Assembly (NCBI GenBank): GCA_947500525.1
Contig: CANMSH010000002.1
Location: 372,001 to 436,000, forward strand
Direction of reading: 5' to 3'
DNA length: 64,000 nucleotides
From: an uncultured Flavobacteriaceae bacterium
Lineage (GTDB): Bacteria; Bacteroidota; Bacteroidia; Flavobacteriales; Flavobacteriaceae
Positions within the stretch are counted from its first letter, which is position 1. Each line of letters starts with the position of its first letter. The position numbers and the translations under genes were made by a program. Of the stretch, positions 54,458 to 63,969 are shown in pieces. The notes beneath the pieces are model-generated. The model was not told where the DNA came from. It worked only from the letters and a program-made list of their open reading frames with translations, and made no database searches.

Positions 54458-55024
54458 ATGGCAAATACATCAGATATCCGTAAAGGATTGTGTATCAAAT
54501 ATAATAACGATACGTACAAAATTATTGAATTTCAACATGTAAAGCCGGGAAAAGGACCGGCATTCGTTCGTACTAAACTAAAAAGCCTTACTTCTGGTAA
54601 AGTAATAGACAATACGTTTTCTGCAGGGCACAAAATAGATGAAGTGCGAGTTGAAACTAGAAAATATCAATACTTGTATAATGAAGGAGAGACCTATCAT
54701 TTTATGAATAATTCGGATTATACTCAGATTCAATTACAAAAAGAAATTTTAGATGCTCCCGATTTAATGAAAGAAGGAGAAACATTAACTGTTATTGTCC
54801 GTTCAGAGGATGAAATTCCACTGGCTGTAGAGATGCCTGCAAGTGTGATTTTAGAAGTAACCCATACTGAACCCGGAGTAAAAGGTAACACGGCAACAAA
54901 TGCAACCAAACCAGCGACAGTTGAAACAGGTGCACGCGTTAATGTCCCTTTATTTATTAATGAAGGAGACAAGATTAAAATCGAAACCGATAAAGGAACT
55001 TACCAAGAGCGTATAAAGTCGTAA
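54458..55024 (+). CDS. efp: Elongation factor P
   Basis: The 188-residue three-OB-fold protein has the modification loop VKPGKGPAFVRTKLK, with Lys32 at the position modified in E. coli, and VEMPASVILEVTHTEPGVKG. It relieves ribosome stalling at polyproline. It is placed inside the lipid A operon, 9 bases after lpxA. No EpmA-type modification enzyme is in the window. Confidence 0.97.
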   Translation: MANTSDIRKGLCIKYNNDTYKIIEFQHVKPGKGPAFVRTKLKSLTSGKVIDNTFSAGHKIDEVRVETRKYQYLYNEGETYHFMNNSDYTQIQLQKEILDAPDLMKEGETLTVIVRSEDEIPLAVEMPASVILEVTHTEPGVKGNTATNATKPATVETGARVNVPLFINEGDKIKIETDKGTYQERIKS

Positions 55025-55032
55025 TATACTTC

Positions 55033-55971
55033 ATGAAATTTGATCGAGAGTATACATTAAGTGAAATATCGCAACTAATTAATTGTGAATATGTTGGAGA
55101 AAAGGAATTTCCTGTGACAGGCTTGAATGAAATTCATGTTGTTCAGCCAGGAGATATTGTTTTTGTAGACCATCCAAAGTATTACGATAAAGCCCTTGAA
55201 TCAGATGCTACCATTGTTTTAATTAACAAAGAAGTAGATTGCCCTGAAGGCAAAGCGTTGCTAATCTCAGATGATCCTTTCAGAGATTTCAATAAATTAT
55301 CTAAGCATTTCAAGCCTTTTATATCCTCTGCAAGTGCCATTTCTCCGAGTGCTAACGTTGGAAAAAGCACCATTATTCAACCAAATGTTTTTATTGGTAA
55401 CAATGTAACAATTGGTGAAAATTGTCTTATCCATTCAAACGTAAGTCTTTATGATAACACTGAAATAGGAGATAATGTAACTATCCATTCTGGATGCATT
55501 TTAGGAGCAGATGCTTTTTATTTCAAGAAACGCCCTGAGGGTTTTGATAAATTAATATCTGTTGGTAATGTAGTTATAAAAGATAATGTTGAAATAGGCG
55601 CATCCTGTACCATTGATAAAGGAGTTACTGCTTCCACTACGATCGGAGCAGGCACAAAATTGGATAATTTAATTCAAATTGGTCATGACACTATTATTGG
55701 TGAAAAATGCCTAATAGCTTCGCAAACAGCCATCGCTGGTTGTACTGTTATAGAAGATGAAGTAACTATATGGGGGCAAGTGGGTATTGTGAGTGGAGTG
55801 ACGGTTGGGAAAGGTGCAGTACTTTTAGCAAAAGCGGGGGTATCTAAAGACTTAGAAGGAGGTAAGACCTATTTTGGAGTGCCCTGCGAAGACATTAGAA
55901 AAAAATACAAGGAAATGGCCGCAATTAAAGCGTTGCCAGACATTATAAAAAAGGTAAATAATATCTCATAA
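55033..55971 (+). CDS. LpxD paralogue (UDP-3-O-acylglucosamine N-acyltransferase-like)
   Basis: The 312-residue protein has an LpxD-type N-terminal domain (EFPVTGLNEIHVVQPGDIVF) and hexapeptide beta-helix with GCILGADAFYF and IQIGHDTIIGEK, retaining the His at the catalytic position. In the first copy the corresponding segments are GCDGFGFA and IQIAHNVEI. The divergence between copies suggests different acyl or sugar substrates. It lies 8 bases after efp and ends the cluster. Confidence 0.88.
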   Translation: MKFDREYTLSEISQLINCEYVGEKEFPVTGLNEIHVVQPGDIVFVDHPKYYDKALESDATIVLINKEVDCPEGKALLISDDPFRDFNKLSKHFKPFISSASAISPSANVGKSTIIQPNVFIGNNVTIGENCLIHSNVSLYDNTEIGDNVTIHSGCILGADAFYFKKRPEGFDKLISVGNVVIKDNVEIGASCTIDKGVTASTTIGAGTKLDNLIQIGHDTIIGEKCLIASQTAIAGCTVIEDEVTIWGQVGIVSGVTVGKGAVLLAKAGVSKDLEGGKTYFGVPCEDIRKKYKEMAAIKALPDIIKKVNNIS

Positions 55972-55976
55972 ATTGT

Positions 55977-56006
55977 TTTGCAATTAGGTTTAAAAATTTA
56001 CTTTTG
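55977..56006 (+). promoter_or_regulatory. Promoter of sucD
   Basis: TTTG (55977-55980), 18 bases, TACTTTTG (55999-56006): full consensus. The start near 56010 gives a leader of about 34 bases. Confidence 0.75.
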
Positions 56007-56043
56007 TTGAATATTAAAATAAATTAAAAAAACATACTATACA

Positions 56044-56916
56044 ATGAGTGTTTTAGTCGATAGTAATTCAAAGATAATAGTTCAAGGTTTCACAGGTAGT
56101 GAAGGAACTTTTCACGCCACTCAAATGATTGAGTACGGTACAAATGTTGTTGGAGGTGTAACACCTGGAAAAGGTGGTCAAACACACTTAGATAAACCTG
56201 TTTTTAACACGGTTGTGGAAGCTGTTGAAAAGGCAAAAGCTAATACAAGTATCATTTTTGTTCCTCCTGCTTTCGCTGCAGATGCAATTATGGAAGCTGC
56301 AGATGCCGGAATCAAAGTTATTATTTGTATTACAGAAGGAATTCCGGTAGCAGACATGGTGAAAGTAAAAGCTTATATAGCAGATAGAGATTGTCGTTTG
56401 ATTGGTCCAAATTGCCCTGGAGTAATCACCCCTGGAGAAGCGAAAGTTGGTATCATGCCAGGATTTGTTTTCAAAAAAGGAAATGTTGGAATCATTTCTA
56501 AGTCTGGTACACTTACGTATGAAGCTGCAGACCAGGTTGTAAAACAAGGTCTAGGTATAACGACAGCCATTGGTATTGGAGGAGATCCTATTATTGGAAC
56601 TACTACAAAAGAAGCTGTAGAAATGCTTATGAATGATGATGCCACCGAATGTATAGTGATGATTGGAGAGATTGGTGGTCAATTAGAAGCCGATGCTGCA
56701 AAATGGATCAAGGCAGATGGAAACAGAAAACCAGTAATTGGTTTTATTGCTGGTCAAACTGCTCCAGCAGGAAGAACTATGGGGCATGCAGGTGCTATTG
56801 TAGGAGGTAAAGATGATACGGCACAAGCGAAAATGGAAATTTTAGCTGAGAACGGAATACATGTTGTAAGTTCACCTGCAGAAATTGGTAAAAAAGTGGC
56901 TGAAGTTCTTAAATAA
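56044..56916 (+). CDS. sucD: Succinate-CoA ligase subunit alpha
   Basis: The 290-residue protein has an N-terminal CoA-binding Rossmann domain ([29 protein letters not shown]) and a phosphohistidine segment [14 protein letters not shown] (His248). It catalyses substrate-level phosphorylation in the TCA cycle together with the beta subunit SucC, whose gene is not adjacent; sucC and sucD are therefore unlinked here. Confidence 0.96.
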   Translation: MSVLVDSNSKIIVQGFTGSEGTFHATQMIEYGTNVVGGVTPGKGGQTHLDKPVFNTVVEAVEKAKANTSIIFVPPAFAADAIMEAADAGIKVIICITEGIPVADMVKVKAYIADRDCRLIGPNCPGVITPGEAKVGIMPGFVFKKGNVGIISKSGTLTYEAADQVVKQGLGITTAIGIGGDPIIGTTTKEAVEMLMNDDATECIVMIGEIGGQLEADAAKWIKADGNRKPVIGFIAGQTAPAGRTMGHAGAIVGGKDDTAQAKMEILAENGIHVVSSPAEIGKKVAEVLK

Positions 56917-56948
56917 AAGTTAAATAAAGCTTAAAAATTAATATTTAG

Positions 56949-56984
56949 ATTCGTTAGTTATATTTTAGCTAGCGAATTTTTTTA
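56949..56984 (+). terminator. Rho-independent terminator of sucD
   Basis: ATTCGTTAG pairs with CTAGCGAAT (one G-T pair) around an 11-base loop, followed by a T-run from 56977. Confidence 0.82.
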
Positions 56985-57006
56985 TTAAAATAAATCAATA
57001 AACCTA

Positions 57007-59982
57007 ATGATGAAAAACACAAGTAAATTACTAATAATATGTTTGTTATTTCTAGCTTTTTCAAGTTGTAAAACAAATAATTCTTCTTCTAATGAAGTAC
57101 TTGCAGTGGTGAATACCGATACTAATGGTTTTACCTATGAAACTGTAACAAATGACCCTACTGGATTACGGTTATATACTTTAGATAATGGTCTAAAGGT
57201 ATATTTAAGTCAAAATACTGATGAACCGAAAATACAAACCTATATTGGGGTAAGAGCTGGTTCAAATTATGATCCAAAAAATTCAACAGGATTAGCGCAT
57301 TATCTTGAGCACATGGTGTTTAAAGGAACACATAAAATCGGAACCGCTGACTGGGAAAAGGAAAAAGAATATTTAGCAAAAATTTCTGAGTTGTACGAAC
57401 AACATAGAGCAGAGGAAGATCAAGAAAAAAAGTTAGCGCTTTATAAGCAAATCGATGAAGTATCATTAGAAGCTTCAAATTATTCAATCGCTAATGAATA
57501 TGATAAAATGACTGCTTCTTTAGGAGCAACTGGCACGAATGCATACACTTGGTTTGAACAAACTGTATACACGAATAAAATTCCTTCTAATGAATTAAAT
57601 AAATGGATCGATCTAGAAAAAGAGCGTTTTGGCACATTAGTACTACGTTTATTTCATACTGAGTTAGAAGCTGTTTTTGAAGAGTTTAATCGTGGCCAGG
57701 ATAATGATTTTAGAAAGACCTATGCCGCAATGCTTGACGGACTTTTCCCTAATCATCCTTACGGACAACAAACTACTATCGGTACAGCACAGCATTTAAA
57801 GAATCCGTCAATGGTTGATATCAATAATTACTTTAACAAGTATTATGTGCCTAACAATATGGCTGTAATTTTAGTTGGTGATTTAGAGTTTGACGCTACG
57901 ATTAAAAAAATAAACGAAACTTTTGGAACGTTTGAGAAAAAAGAATTAACACATCCAACGTTGCCTAAAGAAGAGGCTATAACTGCACCAATTTCTAAAG
58001 AAGTCTTTGGCCCAACTGCTGAGAATATTTCTATTGCATTTCGTTCTAAAGGTGTAAATACCGAAGAGCAAAAATTCGTAACACTTTGTGATATGATTCT
58101 TGCAAATGGAAATGCGGGTATTATTGATTTAAATTTAAATCAGAAACAAGCTGTTCAAAGAGCCAGTTGCTCACCTACATTTTTAAACGACTATGGCTAT
58201 CATACATTTACTGGTTCACCTAAAGAGGGGCAAACCTTAGATGAAGTTAAAGATTTGCTATTAGCTCAGGTAGAGCGCTTAAAAAAGGGTGAATTTGACG
58301 AATGGATGATTGATGCCGTGGTAAACGATCTTAAATTAAGTCAAACTAGACAGTATGAAAATAACACTGCCCTTGCAGACATGTATGTAAATGCTTTCAT
58401 ACATAATGAAAATTGGGTTGACAAAGTGAAATTCCTTAATGATTTAAAGAAAATTACGAAGCAAGAACTTGTAGACTTTGCCAATACATTCTATCAAGAT
58501 AATTATGTGGTTACGTACAAACGTAAAGGAGAAGATAAAAGCATTGTGAAAGTTCAAAATCCTGGTATTACTCCTGTAAACTTGAATAGAGAAAAAAGTT
58601 CTGAATTTCTTACTGCTTTTAATGCTGTAAAGTCAGAACAGTTAAAACCTAAATTCATCGATTACAAAACGGCTATCAAAGAGACAAAAACGGCGAATGA
58701 TATTACAGTGGCTTATGTAAATAATGAGAAAAATGACTTGTTCGATATGAATATCATTTTCGATATGGGGAAAGAGAATGATAAGAAACTGAGTTTTGCA
58801 GCGGGTTATATGGAATATTTAGGTACTGATAAATATAGCGCCGAAGAATTGAAGAAAGAATTTTACAAGTTAGGAATTGACTACTATGTAAGTACTGCTG
58901 ATGATAAAACTTATGTTGGACTCAATGGTTTGAAAGAGAATTTGCCTGAAGGATTAAAACTACTTGAGCATCTTTGGGATAATGCCAAAGCTGATCAAGA
59001 AGCCTATGATAAATATGTTCAGAAAACAGCTAAAGGCCGTCAAGATGGTAAGACGCAAAAGGGCAATATCCTTTGGAATGGTTTGATGAATTATGGTCAA
59101 TATGGAGAGAATTCTCCATTACGTGATATCATGCAAATAAATGAGTTGAAAGAAATTGACCCACAAGAATTGGTAGATATTATAAAAGACATGAAAGGTT
59201 ATAAACAACGTGTTTTTTATTACGGAAAAGATGTGGACGCTGCGGTGACTGCCTTGAACGAACATCATAAGCTATTTGGAGAATTAAAAGATTATCCAGT
59301 AGCCAAAAAATATGAAAAAACCGACACTGGGGGCAACGTGTATTATACTGACTATGATATGGTACAAACTGAAATGCTATTTTTAGCTAAAGGAGAGCCT
59401 TTTAAACCTGAAAATTTAGCGGCATCGACCTTGTTCAATAATTATTTTGGTAGTGGATTATCTTCAATCGTTTTTCAAGAAATTCGGGAGAGTAAATCAC
59501 TAGCATACTCGGCATTTGCATCGTATTCTAACGCATCAAAAAAGGACGAACCTAATTATGTTATGGCGTACGTAGGTACACAAGCGAACAAACTAGGGCA
59601 GGCAGTTGATGCTATGATGGAATTGATGAATGATATGCCAGAAGCAGAGAAGCAATTCAAAGCTGCTAAAGAAGCCGCACTTAAAAAGCTTGCTGCGCAA
59701 AGAATTACGAAATCTAATATTTTCTGGTCATATGAACGATTAAAAAAATTAGGGATAGACAATGATAATAGAGAAGAAATGTATAATACTATTCAAAACA
59801 TGACAATGGCTGACCTAAAGGCATTTTTCGACAAGAATGTAAAAGGTGAAAATTACAATGTGATGGTTGTTGGAAATAAAAATGATTTAGATATTAAAGC
59901 ATTACAAAAACTCGGTAAGATAAAAGAACTTGATGTTGATTATTTGTTTAACTACGTTAACGAGACTAAAGTTAAATTGTAA
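57007..59982 (+). CDS. M16 family (insulinase-like) metallopeptidase lipoprotein
   Basis: The 991-residue protein has a lipoprotein signal ending LAFSSC and two M16 tandem halves. The first contains the inverted zinc motif HYLEHMVFKG with a downstream Glu (LEAVFEEFNRG). The second (from about 560) lacks HxxEH, as expected for the inactive partner half, and carries YFGSGLSSIVFQEIRESKSLAYS. The active clam-shell probably degrades peptides in the periplasm. It has a terminator on each side. Confidence 0.93.
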   Translation: MMKNTSKLLIICLLFLAFSSCKTNNSSSNEVLAVVNTDTNGFTYETVTNDPTGLRLYTLDNGLKVYLSQNTDEPKIQTYIGVRAGSNYDPKNSTGLAHYLEHMVFKGTHKIGTADWEKEKEYLAKISELYEQHRAEEDQEKKLALYKQIDEVSLEASNYSIANEYDKMTASLGATGTNAYTWFEQTVYTNKIPSNELNKWIDLEKERFGTLVLRLFHTELEAVFEEFNRGQDNDFRKTYAAMLDGLFPNHPYGQQTTIGTAQHLKNPSMVDINNYFNKYYVPNNMAVILVGDLEFDATIKKINETFGTFEKKELTHPTLPKEEAITAPISKEVFGPTAENISIAFRSKGVNTEEQKFVTLCDMILANGNAGIIDLNLNQKQAVQRASCSPTFLNDYGYHTFTGSPKEGQTLDEVKDLLLAQVERLKKGEFDEWMIDAVVNDLKLSQTRQYENNTALADMYVNAFIHNENWVDKVKFLNDLKKITKQELVDFANTFYQDNYVVTYKRKGEDKSIVKVQNPGITPVNLNREKSSEFLTAFNAVKSEQLKPKFIDYKTAIKETKTANDITVAYVNNEKNDLFDMNIIFDMGKENDKKLSFAAGYMEYLGTDKYSAEELKKEFYKLGIDYYVSTADDKTYVGLNGLKENLPEGLKLLEHLWDNAKADQEAYDKYVQKTAKGRQDGKTQKGNILWNGLMNYGQYGENSPLRDIMQINELKEIDPQELVDIIKDMKGYKQRVFYYGKDVDAAVTALNEHHKLFGELKDYPVAKKYEKTDTGGNVYYTDYDMVQTEMLFLAKGEPFKPENLAASTLFNNYFGSGLSSIVFQEIRESKSLAYSAFASYSNASKKDEPNYVMAYVGTQANKLGQAVDAMMELMNDMPEAEKQFKAAKEAALKKLAAQRITKSNIFWSYERLKKLGIDNDNREEMYNTIQNMTMADLKAFFDKNVKGENYNVMVVGNKNDLDIKALQKLGKIKELDVDYLFNYVNETKVKL

Positions 59983-60006
59983 ATCATATTTTACTTTATT
60001 TTACTT

Positions 60007-60039
60007 AAAAAGGGACTCTTTATTCAGAGTCCCTTTTTT
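60007..60039 (+). terminator. Rho-independent terminator of the M16 peptidase gene
   Basis: A strong stem AAAAAGGGACTCT/AGAGTCCCTTTTT with loop TTATTC and T-run. Confidence 0.92.
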
Positions 60040-60084
60040 AGTTTTTTGAATAATTTTATGACGATATGCATTTAAATAAATACG

Positions 60085-60092
60085 TATATTTG
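60085..60092 (+). promoter_or_regulatory. -7 box of fabG
   Basis: TATATTTG matches TAnnTTTG; the predicted start near 60096 gives a leader of about 20 bases. No clear -33 box. Confidence 0.55.
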
Positions 60093-60116
60093 AATTGTAT
60101 TAATTAAGTAAACTAC

Positions 60117-60863
60117 ATGAAATTATTAGAAAATAAAACGGCTTTAATTACTGGAGCAACGAGAGGTATTGGAAAAGGAATTGCAGAAGTATTCGCGAAA
60201 CATGGAGCGAATGTAGCTTTTACATTTAATTCATCTGTTGAAGCTGCAACAGCTTTAGAAAATGAGCTAAAATCTTCTGGCGTAGAAGCCAAGGGCTACC
60301 AATCGAATGCTGCAAATTTCGATGCTGCCCAAGAACTCGCTAAAAGTGTAATTGAAGAGTTTGGTGGTATTGATATACTCATAAATAATGCCGGTATAAC
60401 GAAGGATAATTTGCTAATGAGAATATCAGAAGAAGATTTTGATAAAGTTATTGAGGTGAATTTAAAATCTGTTTTTAACTTGACAAAAGCCGTTATTCGA
60501 CCAATGATGAAACAACGCAGTGGATCAATTATTAATATGAGTTCTGTTGTTGGAGTTAAAGGAAATGCAGGACAAACCAATTATGCAGCTTCAAAAGCTG
60601 GGATACTAGGATTTACAAAATCAGTAGCATTAGAGTTAGGCTCTCGCAATATTCGATGTAACGCAATAGCCCCTGGTTTTATTGAGACAGAAATGACCGG
60701 AGCTTTACCTGAAGAGACAGTAAAGAGCTGGAGAGAATCTATTCCGTTAAAAAGAGGTGGAGCTCCAGAAGATATTGCGAATGCATGTGTTTTTTTAGCG
60801 TCAGATATGGCCACATATATCACCGGACAAACACTGAATGTAGATGGTGGGATGCTCACTTAA
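60117..60863 (+). CDS. fabG: 3-oxoacyl-[ACP] reductase FabG
   Basis: The 248-residue short-chain dehydrogenase has NADP loop TGATRGIGKGIA, NNAGITKDNLLMRI, catalytic Ser (NMSSVVGVKGNAGQ), Tyr and Lys (TNYAASKAG), and the C-terminal GQTLNVDGGM. It reduces 3-oxoacyl-ACP in fatty acid elongation. Motifs and length are typical of true FabG. A VWA protein follows on the same strand after 36 bases. Confidence 0.95.
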   Translation: MKLLENKTALITGATRGIGKGIAEVFAKHGANVAFTFNSSVEAATALENELKSSGVEAKGYQSNAANFDAAQELAKSVIEEFGGIDILINNAGITKDNLLMRISEEDFDKVIEVNLKSVFNLTKAVIRPMMKQRSGSIINMSSVVGVKGNAGQTNYAASKAGILGFTKSVALELGSRNIRCNAIAPGFIETEMTGALPEETVKSWRESIPLKRGGAPEDIANACVFLASDMATYITGQTLNVDGGMLT

Positions 60864-60899
60864 AAATTAACTTCGCATAGGCGGAATGCTTTATAAATT

Positions 60900-62924
60900 T
60901 TGGATATAACCACAGTAATCTTTATAATTCTTGCGGTAATTGTAGCTTTAGCAATTGCGGTGTTTCAATATTTTTATCGGCAAAAGTCTAAGTCTAAAAC
61001 AATAATTTTATTAACGTTTTTGCGTTTTCTAGGTATTTTTTCAATATTACTTTTATTGATAAACCCTAAAATTAAAAATAGAGTTTTAGAAGTTACAAAG
61101 CCTTCGTTGGTCGTTGCCATTGATAATTCTTCCTCTATTAAATTTTTAGATAACCATAATCAAGTCTCTAAGTTAATTTCGGATATAAAGTCGAATGAGG
61201 TTTTAAATGAGAAATTTAATATTGATTATTTTTCGTTTGATTCGAAGCTAGAACTTTTAGACTCTCTCAATTTTAATGTCAATAGTACGAATATTAGAGA
61301 GGCTTTGGTTTCCTTAGATGATATATATAAAGAAGAAATACCTACAATATTGATAACAGATGGAAATCATACCTTAGGAGCAGATTATGAATTTCATAGA
61401 TCTAAGGGAACTGTTTATCCAATTATTGTTGGTGATACTGTAAAAAATATTGATCTTGAAATTAATAAATTGAATGCGAATCGATATTCTTTTTTAGGAA
61501 ATAATTTTCCTGTTGAGCTATTTGTGAATTATAACGGAAACGAACAGATCAACTCTGTATTGACCGTTAAAAATGGCAATACAACCGTTTTTAGAAAGAA
61601 TATTTCGCTAAATGAAGAGAAGAATTCAGAACAAATAAGTTTTAATCTAACAGCTTCAAAAGTTGGTGTTATGAATTATCGAGCTTCGCTATCGCCTTTA
61701 AATGAAGAAGAAAATAGATTGAACAATCAAAAAAACTTTAGTGTTGAAGTGATCGATGAGCAATCAAAAATCGCTATTATTAGTGATATTAAGCATCCTG
61801 ATTTAGGTATGTATAAAAGAGCTATTGAATCTAATAAACAACGTAAAGTAATTTATCATACTTCAAATGTTTCAGGAAATACTTTGAATCAGTACCAATT
61901 AGTAATTCTATATCAACCTACGGTTAGTTTCAAAAAGCTTTTTGACGAACTAAAAGAAAAAGCAATCAACTCGTTCATTATAACAGGAACCCATACTGAT
62001 TGGAATTTTTTAAATACCATACAACCACATTTTAAAAAAAGTGTAATCTCTCAAACTGAAGACTATACTGCAAACTTCAATGACGATTATGCTGCTTTCG
62101 TAGTAGATGATTTAGGTTTTGAAGATTTTCCTCCGCTAAATGCTTATTTTGGAGAAGTTGTTTTTAGTTCGCCGTTTGAATCTATTCTTTTTCAAAATAT
62201 TGGTGGTTTTAAGACTGAAAGTCCGCTGCTCGCCACTTATCTCACTGAAGGAAAGAGAGGAGCAGTGCTATTTGGAGAGAATAGTTGGAAATGGAGAGCC
62301 TTAAGTTTCACCAAGAATAAGTCGTTTGAAGATTTTGATAGTTTCGTCAATAAATTAATTCAGTATCTAGCTGTAAAAAAAGCTTTTAATAGAATAGAAC
62401 TAAGCTATAATACTATTGCTTATCAGAACGATCTAGTAAAAATTTCAGCAAAGTATTTCGACAATAACTACACATTAGATACCCGTGCCAAATTAAATTT
62501 AAATCTCAAAAATTTGCGCACAAATGAAATGAAGCAATACCCTATGCTTTTGAATAACGACACGTTCGAACTAAATTTAAATGACTTAACTAGTGCCGAA
62601 TATGAATTTCATGTAAGTGTAGAAGGACAGACTGTAAAAAGGAGAGGTAATTTCACGGTGTTAGATTATAATATTGAACAACAATTTACGCATGCAAATA
62701 TCAATGCTATGAAAACCATTGCTGCTACTTCTGGAGGCCAGTGGTCACATATCAATAACACTAGAACGATAATCGATACCTTAATTGAAAATGCACAGTA
62801 TAAGTCAGTGCAAAAGAGTACGGATAAAATAGTACCTATTATAGATTGGAAATGGCTATTAGGTTTTGTCGTTTTCTTTTTTAGCTTGGAATGGTTTATT
62901 CGTAAATACCGAGGTTTAATTTAG
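60900..62924 (+). CDS. VWA domain membrane protein
   Basis: The 674-residue protein has two N-terminal transmembrane helices (about 4-26 and 36-57), an extracytoplasmic VWA-like domain with an intact MIDAS (VAIDNSSSIKF; TDGNHT), a long beta region, a segment resembling a glutamine-amidotransferase fold (KRGAVLFGENSWKWR), and a final helix (WLLGFVVFFFSLEWFI). Such BatA-like proteins are common in Bacteroidota, but the function is unproven. It starts with TTG at 60900; the ATG at 60886 is out of frame. Confidence 0.82.
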   Translation: MDITTVIFIILAVIVALAIAVFQYFYRQKSKSKTIILLTFLRFLGIFSILLLLINPKIKNRVLEVTKPSLVVAIDNSSSIKFLDNHNQVSKLISDIKSNEVLNEKFNIDYFSFDSKLELLDSLNFNVNSTNIREALVSLDDIYKEEIPTILITDGNHTLGADYEFHRSKGTVYPIIVGDTVKNIDLEINKLNANRYSFLGNNFPVELFVNYNGNEQINSVLTVKNGNTTVFRKNISLNEEKNSEQISFNLTASKVGVMNYRASLSPLNEEENRLNNQKNFSVEVIDEQSKIAIISDIKHPDLGMYKRAIESNKQRKVIYHTSNVSGNTLNQYQLVILYQPTVSFKKLFDELKEKAINSFIITGTHTDWNFLNTIQPHFKKSVISQTEDYTANFNDDYAAFVVDDLGFEDFPPLNAYFGEVVFSSPFESILFQNIGGFKTESPLLATYLTEGKRGAVLFGENSWKWRALSFTKNKSFEDFDSFVNKLIQYLAVKKAFNRIELSYNTIAYQNDLVKISAKYFDNNYTLDTRAKLNLNLKNLRTNEMKQYPMLLNNDTFELNLNDLTSAEYEFHVSVEGQTVKRRGNFTVLDYNIEQQFTHANINAMKTIAATSGGQWSHINNTRTIIDTLIENAQYKSVQKSTDKIVPIIDWKWLLGFVVFFFSLEWFIRKYRGLI

Positions 62925-62980
62925 TTGAAATAACATCAGTATTATTTTGTATATTTCGAAGTGTAAATCGAGCCATTTTA

Positions 62981-63062
62981 ATGAATTTCAAAAAGTTAAT
63001 AGAAGAACTAAAAAGGTGTAATTACAGCATATGACCAACAGCACTATAAATGGTCTGAATGA
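62981..63062 (+). pseudogene. Possible frameshifted micro-ORF
   Basis: ATG 62981 opens a 17-codon frame (MNFKKLIEELKRCNYSI, stop 63032-63034). In the +1 frame, starting within the A-run at 63010-63014, it would continue GVITAYDQQHYKWSE to a stop at 63060-63062. The joined peptide, about 27 residues, looks natural (EELK-x-GVITAYD). This suggests a small gene or remnant with a one-base change. No known homologue comes to mind. Confidence 0.25.
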
Positions 63063-63135
63063 AAAGTAGAGTAGTATCTTCAATTCTTAAATTAAAATAA
63101 ATTTCAAAAATTATTAATCAAAAAAACAGATAAAA

Positions 63136-63969
63136 ATGAGTAATCAAAGACAATTAGAATTTCCCAAAGCAATTATACCAATCATATTTTTAGTCATACT
63201 TGGACTTATACTCTTTTCAAAAGCCTTCGTAACCGTAGATAGAGGAGAAGCAGGAGTACTTTGGAAACGTTTTGGAGGTGGAATCGTTACAGATACTCCA
63301 CCTATGGGTGAAGGGTTTCACGTCGTAGCACCTTGGAATAAAGTAGATATTTATAATGTCCGTCAACAGAATATGTTTATTAAAGATATGGAAGTATTAT
63401 CGTCAAACGGATTAGAAATAAAATTAGATGTTTCTATATTGTATCAACCAAAAGTAGATCAATTAGGATTGTTGCATAAAACAAAAGGAGAGAAGTACTT
63501 AGATGTTGTAATTATCCCTGAAGTACGTTCGGCGGGTAGAAGTATTGTAGGACGTTATACACCAGAACAATTATATTCTAGCAAGAGAGATGTTATTCAA
63601 AAAGAAATTTTTGATGAAGTGTCAAAAAAGGCGGTTGGTCAATACGTTCAAATTAATGATATCTTAGTTCGTGATGTAACCTTACCTCCAACAATTAAAG
63701 ATGCAATTGAGCGCAAGTTAAAACAGGAGCAAGAATCGTTAGAGTATGAATTTCGTTTAGTTACTGCCGAAAAAGAGGCACAACGTCAGCGTATTGAAGC
63801 ACAAGGTAAAGCAGATGCCAACAGAATATTAAGCGCTTCTTTAACAGATAAAATATTACAAGATAAGGGTATTGAAGCGACCTTAGAACTGGCTAAATCT
63901 CCAAATTCAAAAGTGGTAGTAGTTGGTAGTTCTAAAGATGGTTTACCATTAATTCTTGGAAATAATTAA
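63136..63969 (+). CDS. Prohibitin-like SPFH/Band 7 membrane protein
   Basis: The 277-residue protein has one N-terminal transmembrane helix (AIIPIIFLVILGLILFSKAF) followed by an SPFH domain: VTVDRGEAGVLWKRFGGG, DMEVLSSNGLEIKLDVSILYQ, EQLYSSKRDVIQKEI and VRDVTLPPTIKDAIERKLKQEQES. A coiled-coil (about 195-240) and hydrophobic end (VVVVGSSKDGLPLILGN) follow. Prohibitins form large ring scaffolds at the membrane, often with FtsH. It is preceded by a 211-base spacer. Confidence 0.92.
   Translation: MSNQRQLEFPKAIIPIIFLVILGLILFSKAFVTVDRGEAGVLWKRFGGGIVTDTPPMGEGFHVVAPWNKVDIYNVRQQNMFIKDMEVLSSNGLEIKLDVSILYQPKVDQLGLLHKTKGEKYLDVVIIPEVRSAGRSIVGRYTPEQLYSSKRDVIQKEIFDEVSKKAVGQYVQINDILVRDVTLPPTIKDAIERKLKQEQESLEYEFRLVTAEKEAQRQRIEAQGKADANRILSASLTDKILQDKGIEATLELAKSPNSKVVVVGSSKDGLPLILGNN

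Noticed and set aside
57007-59982. Second half of the M16 peptidase lacks the zinc motif
   Set aside because: Normal for this family, in which only one half of the clam-shell is catalytic; not a sign of decay.
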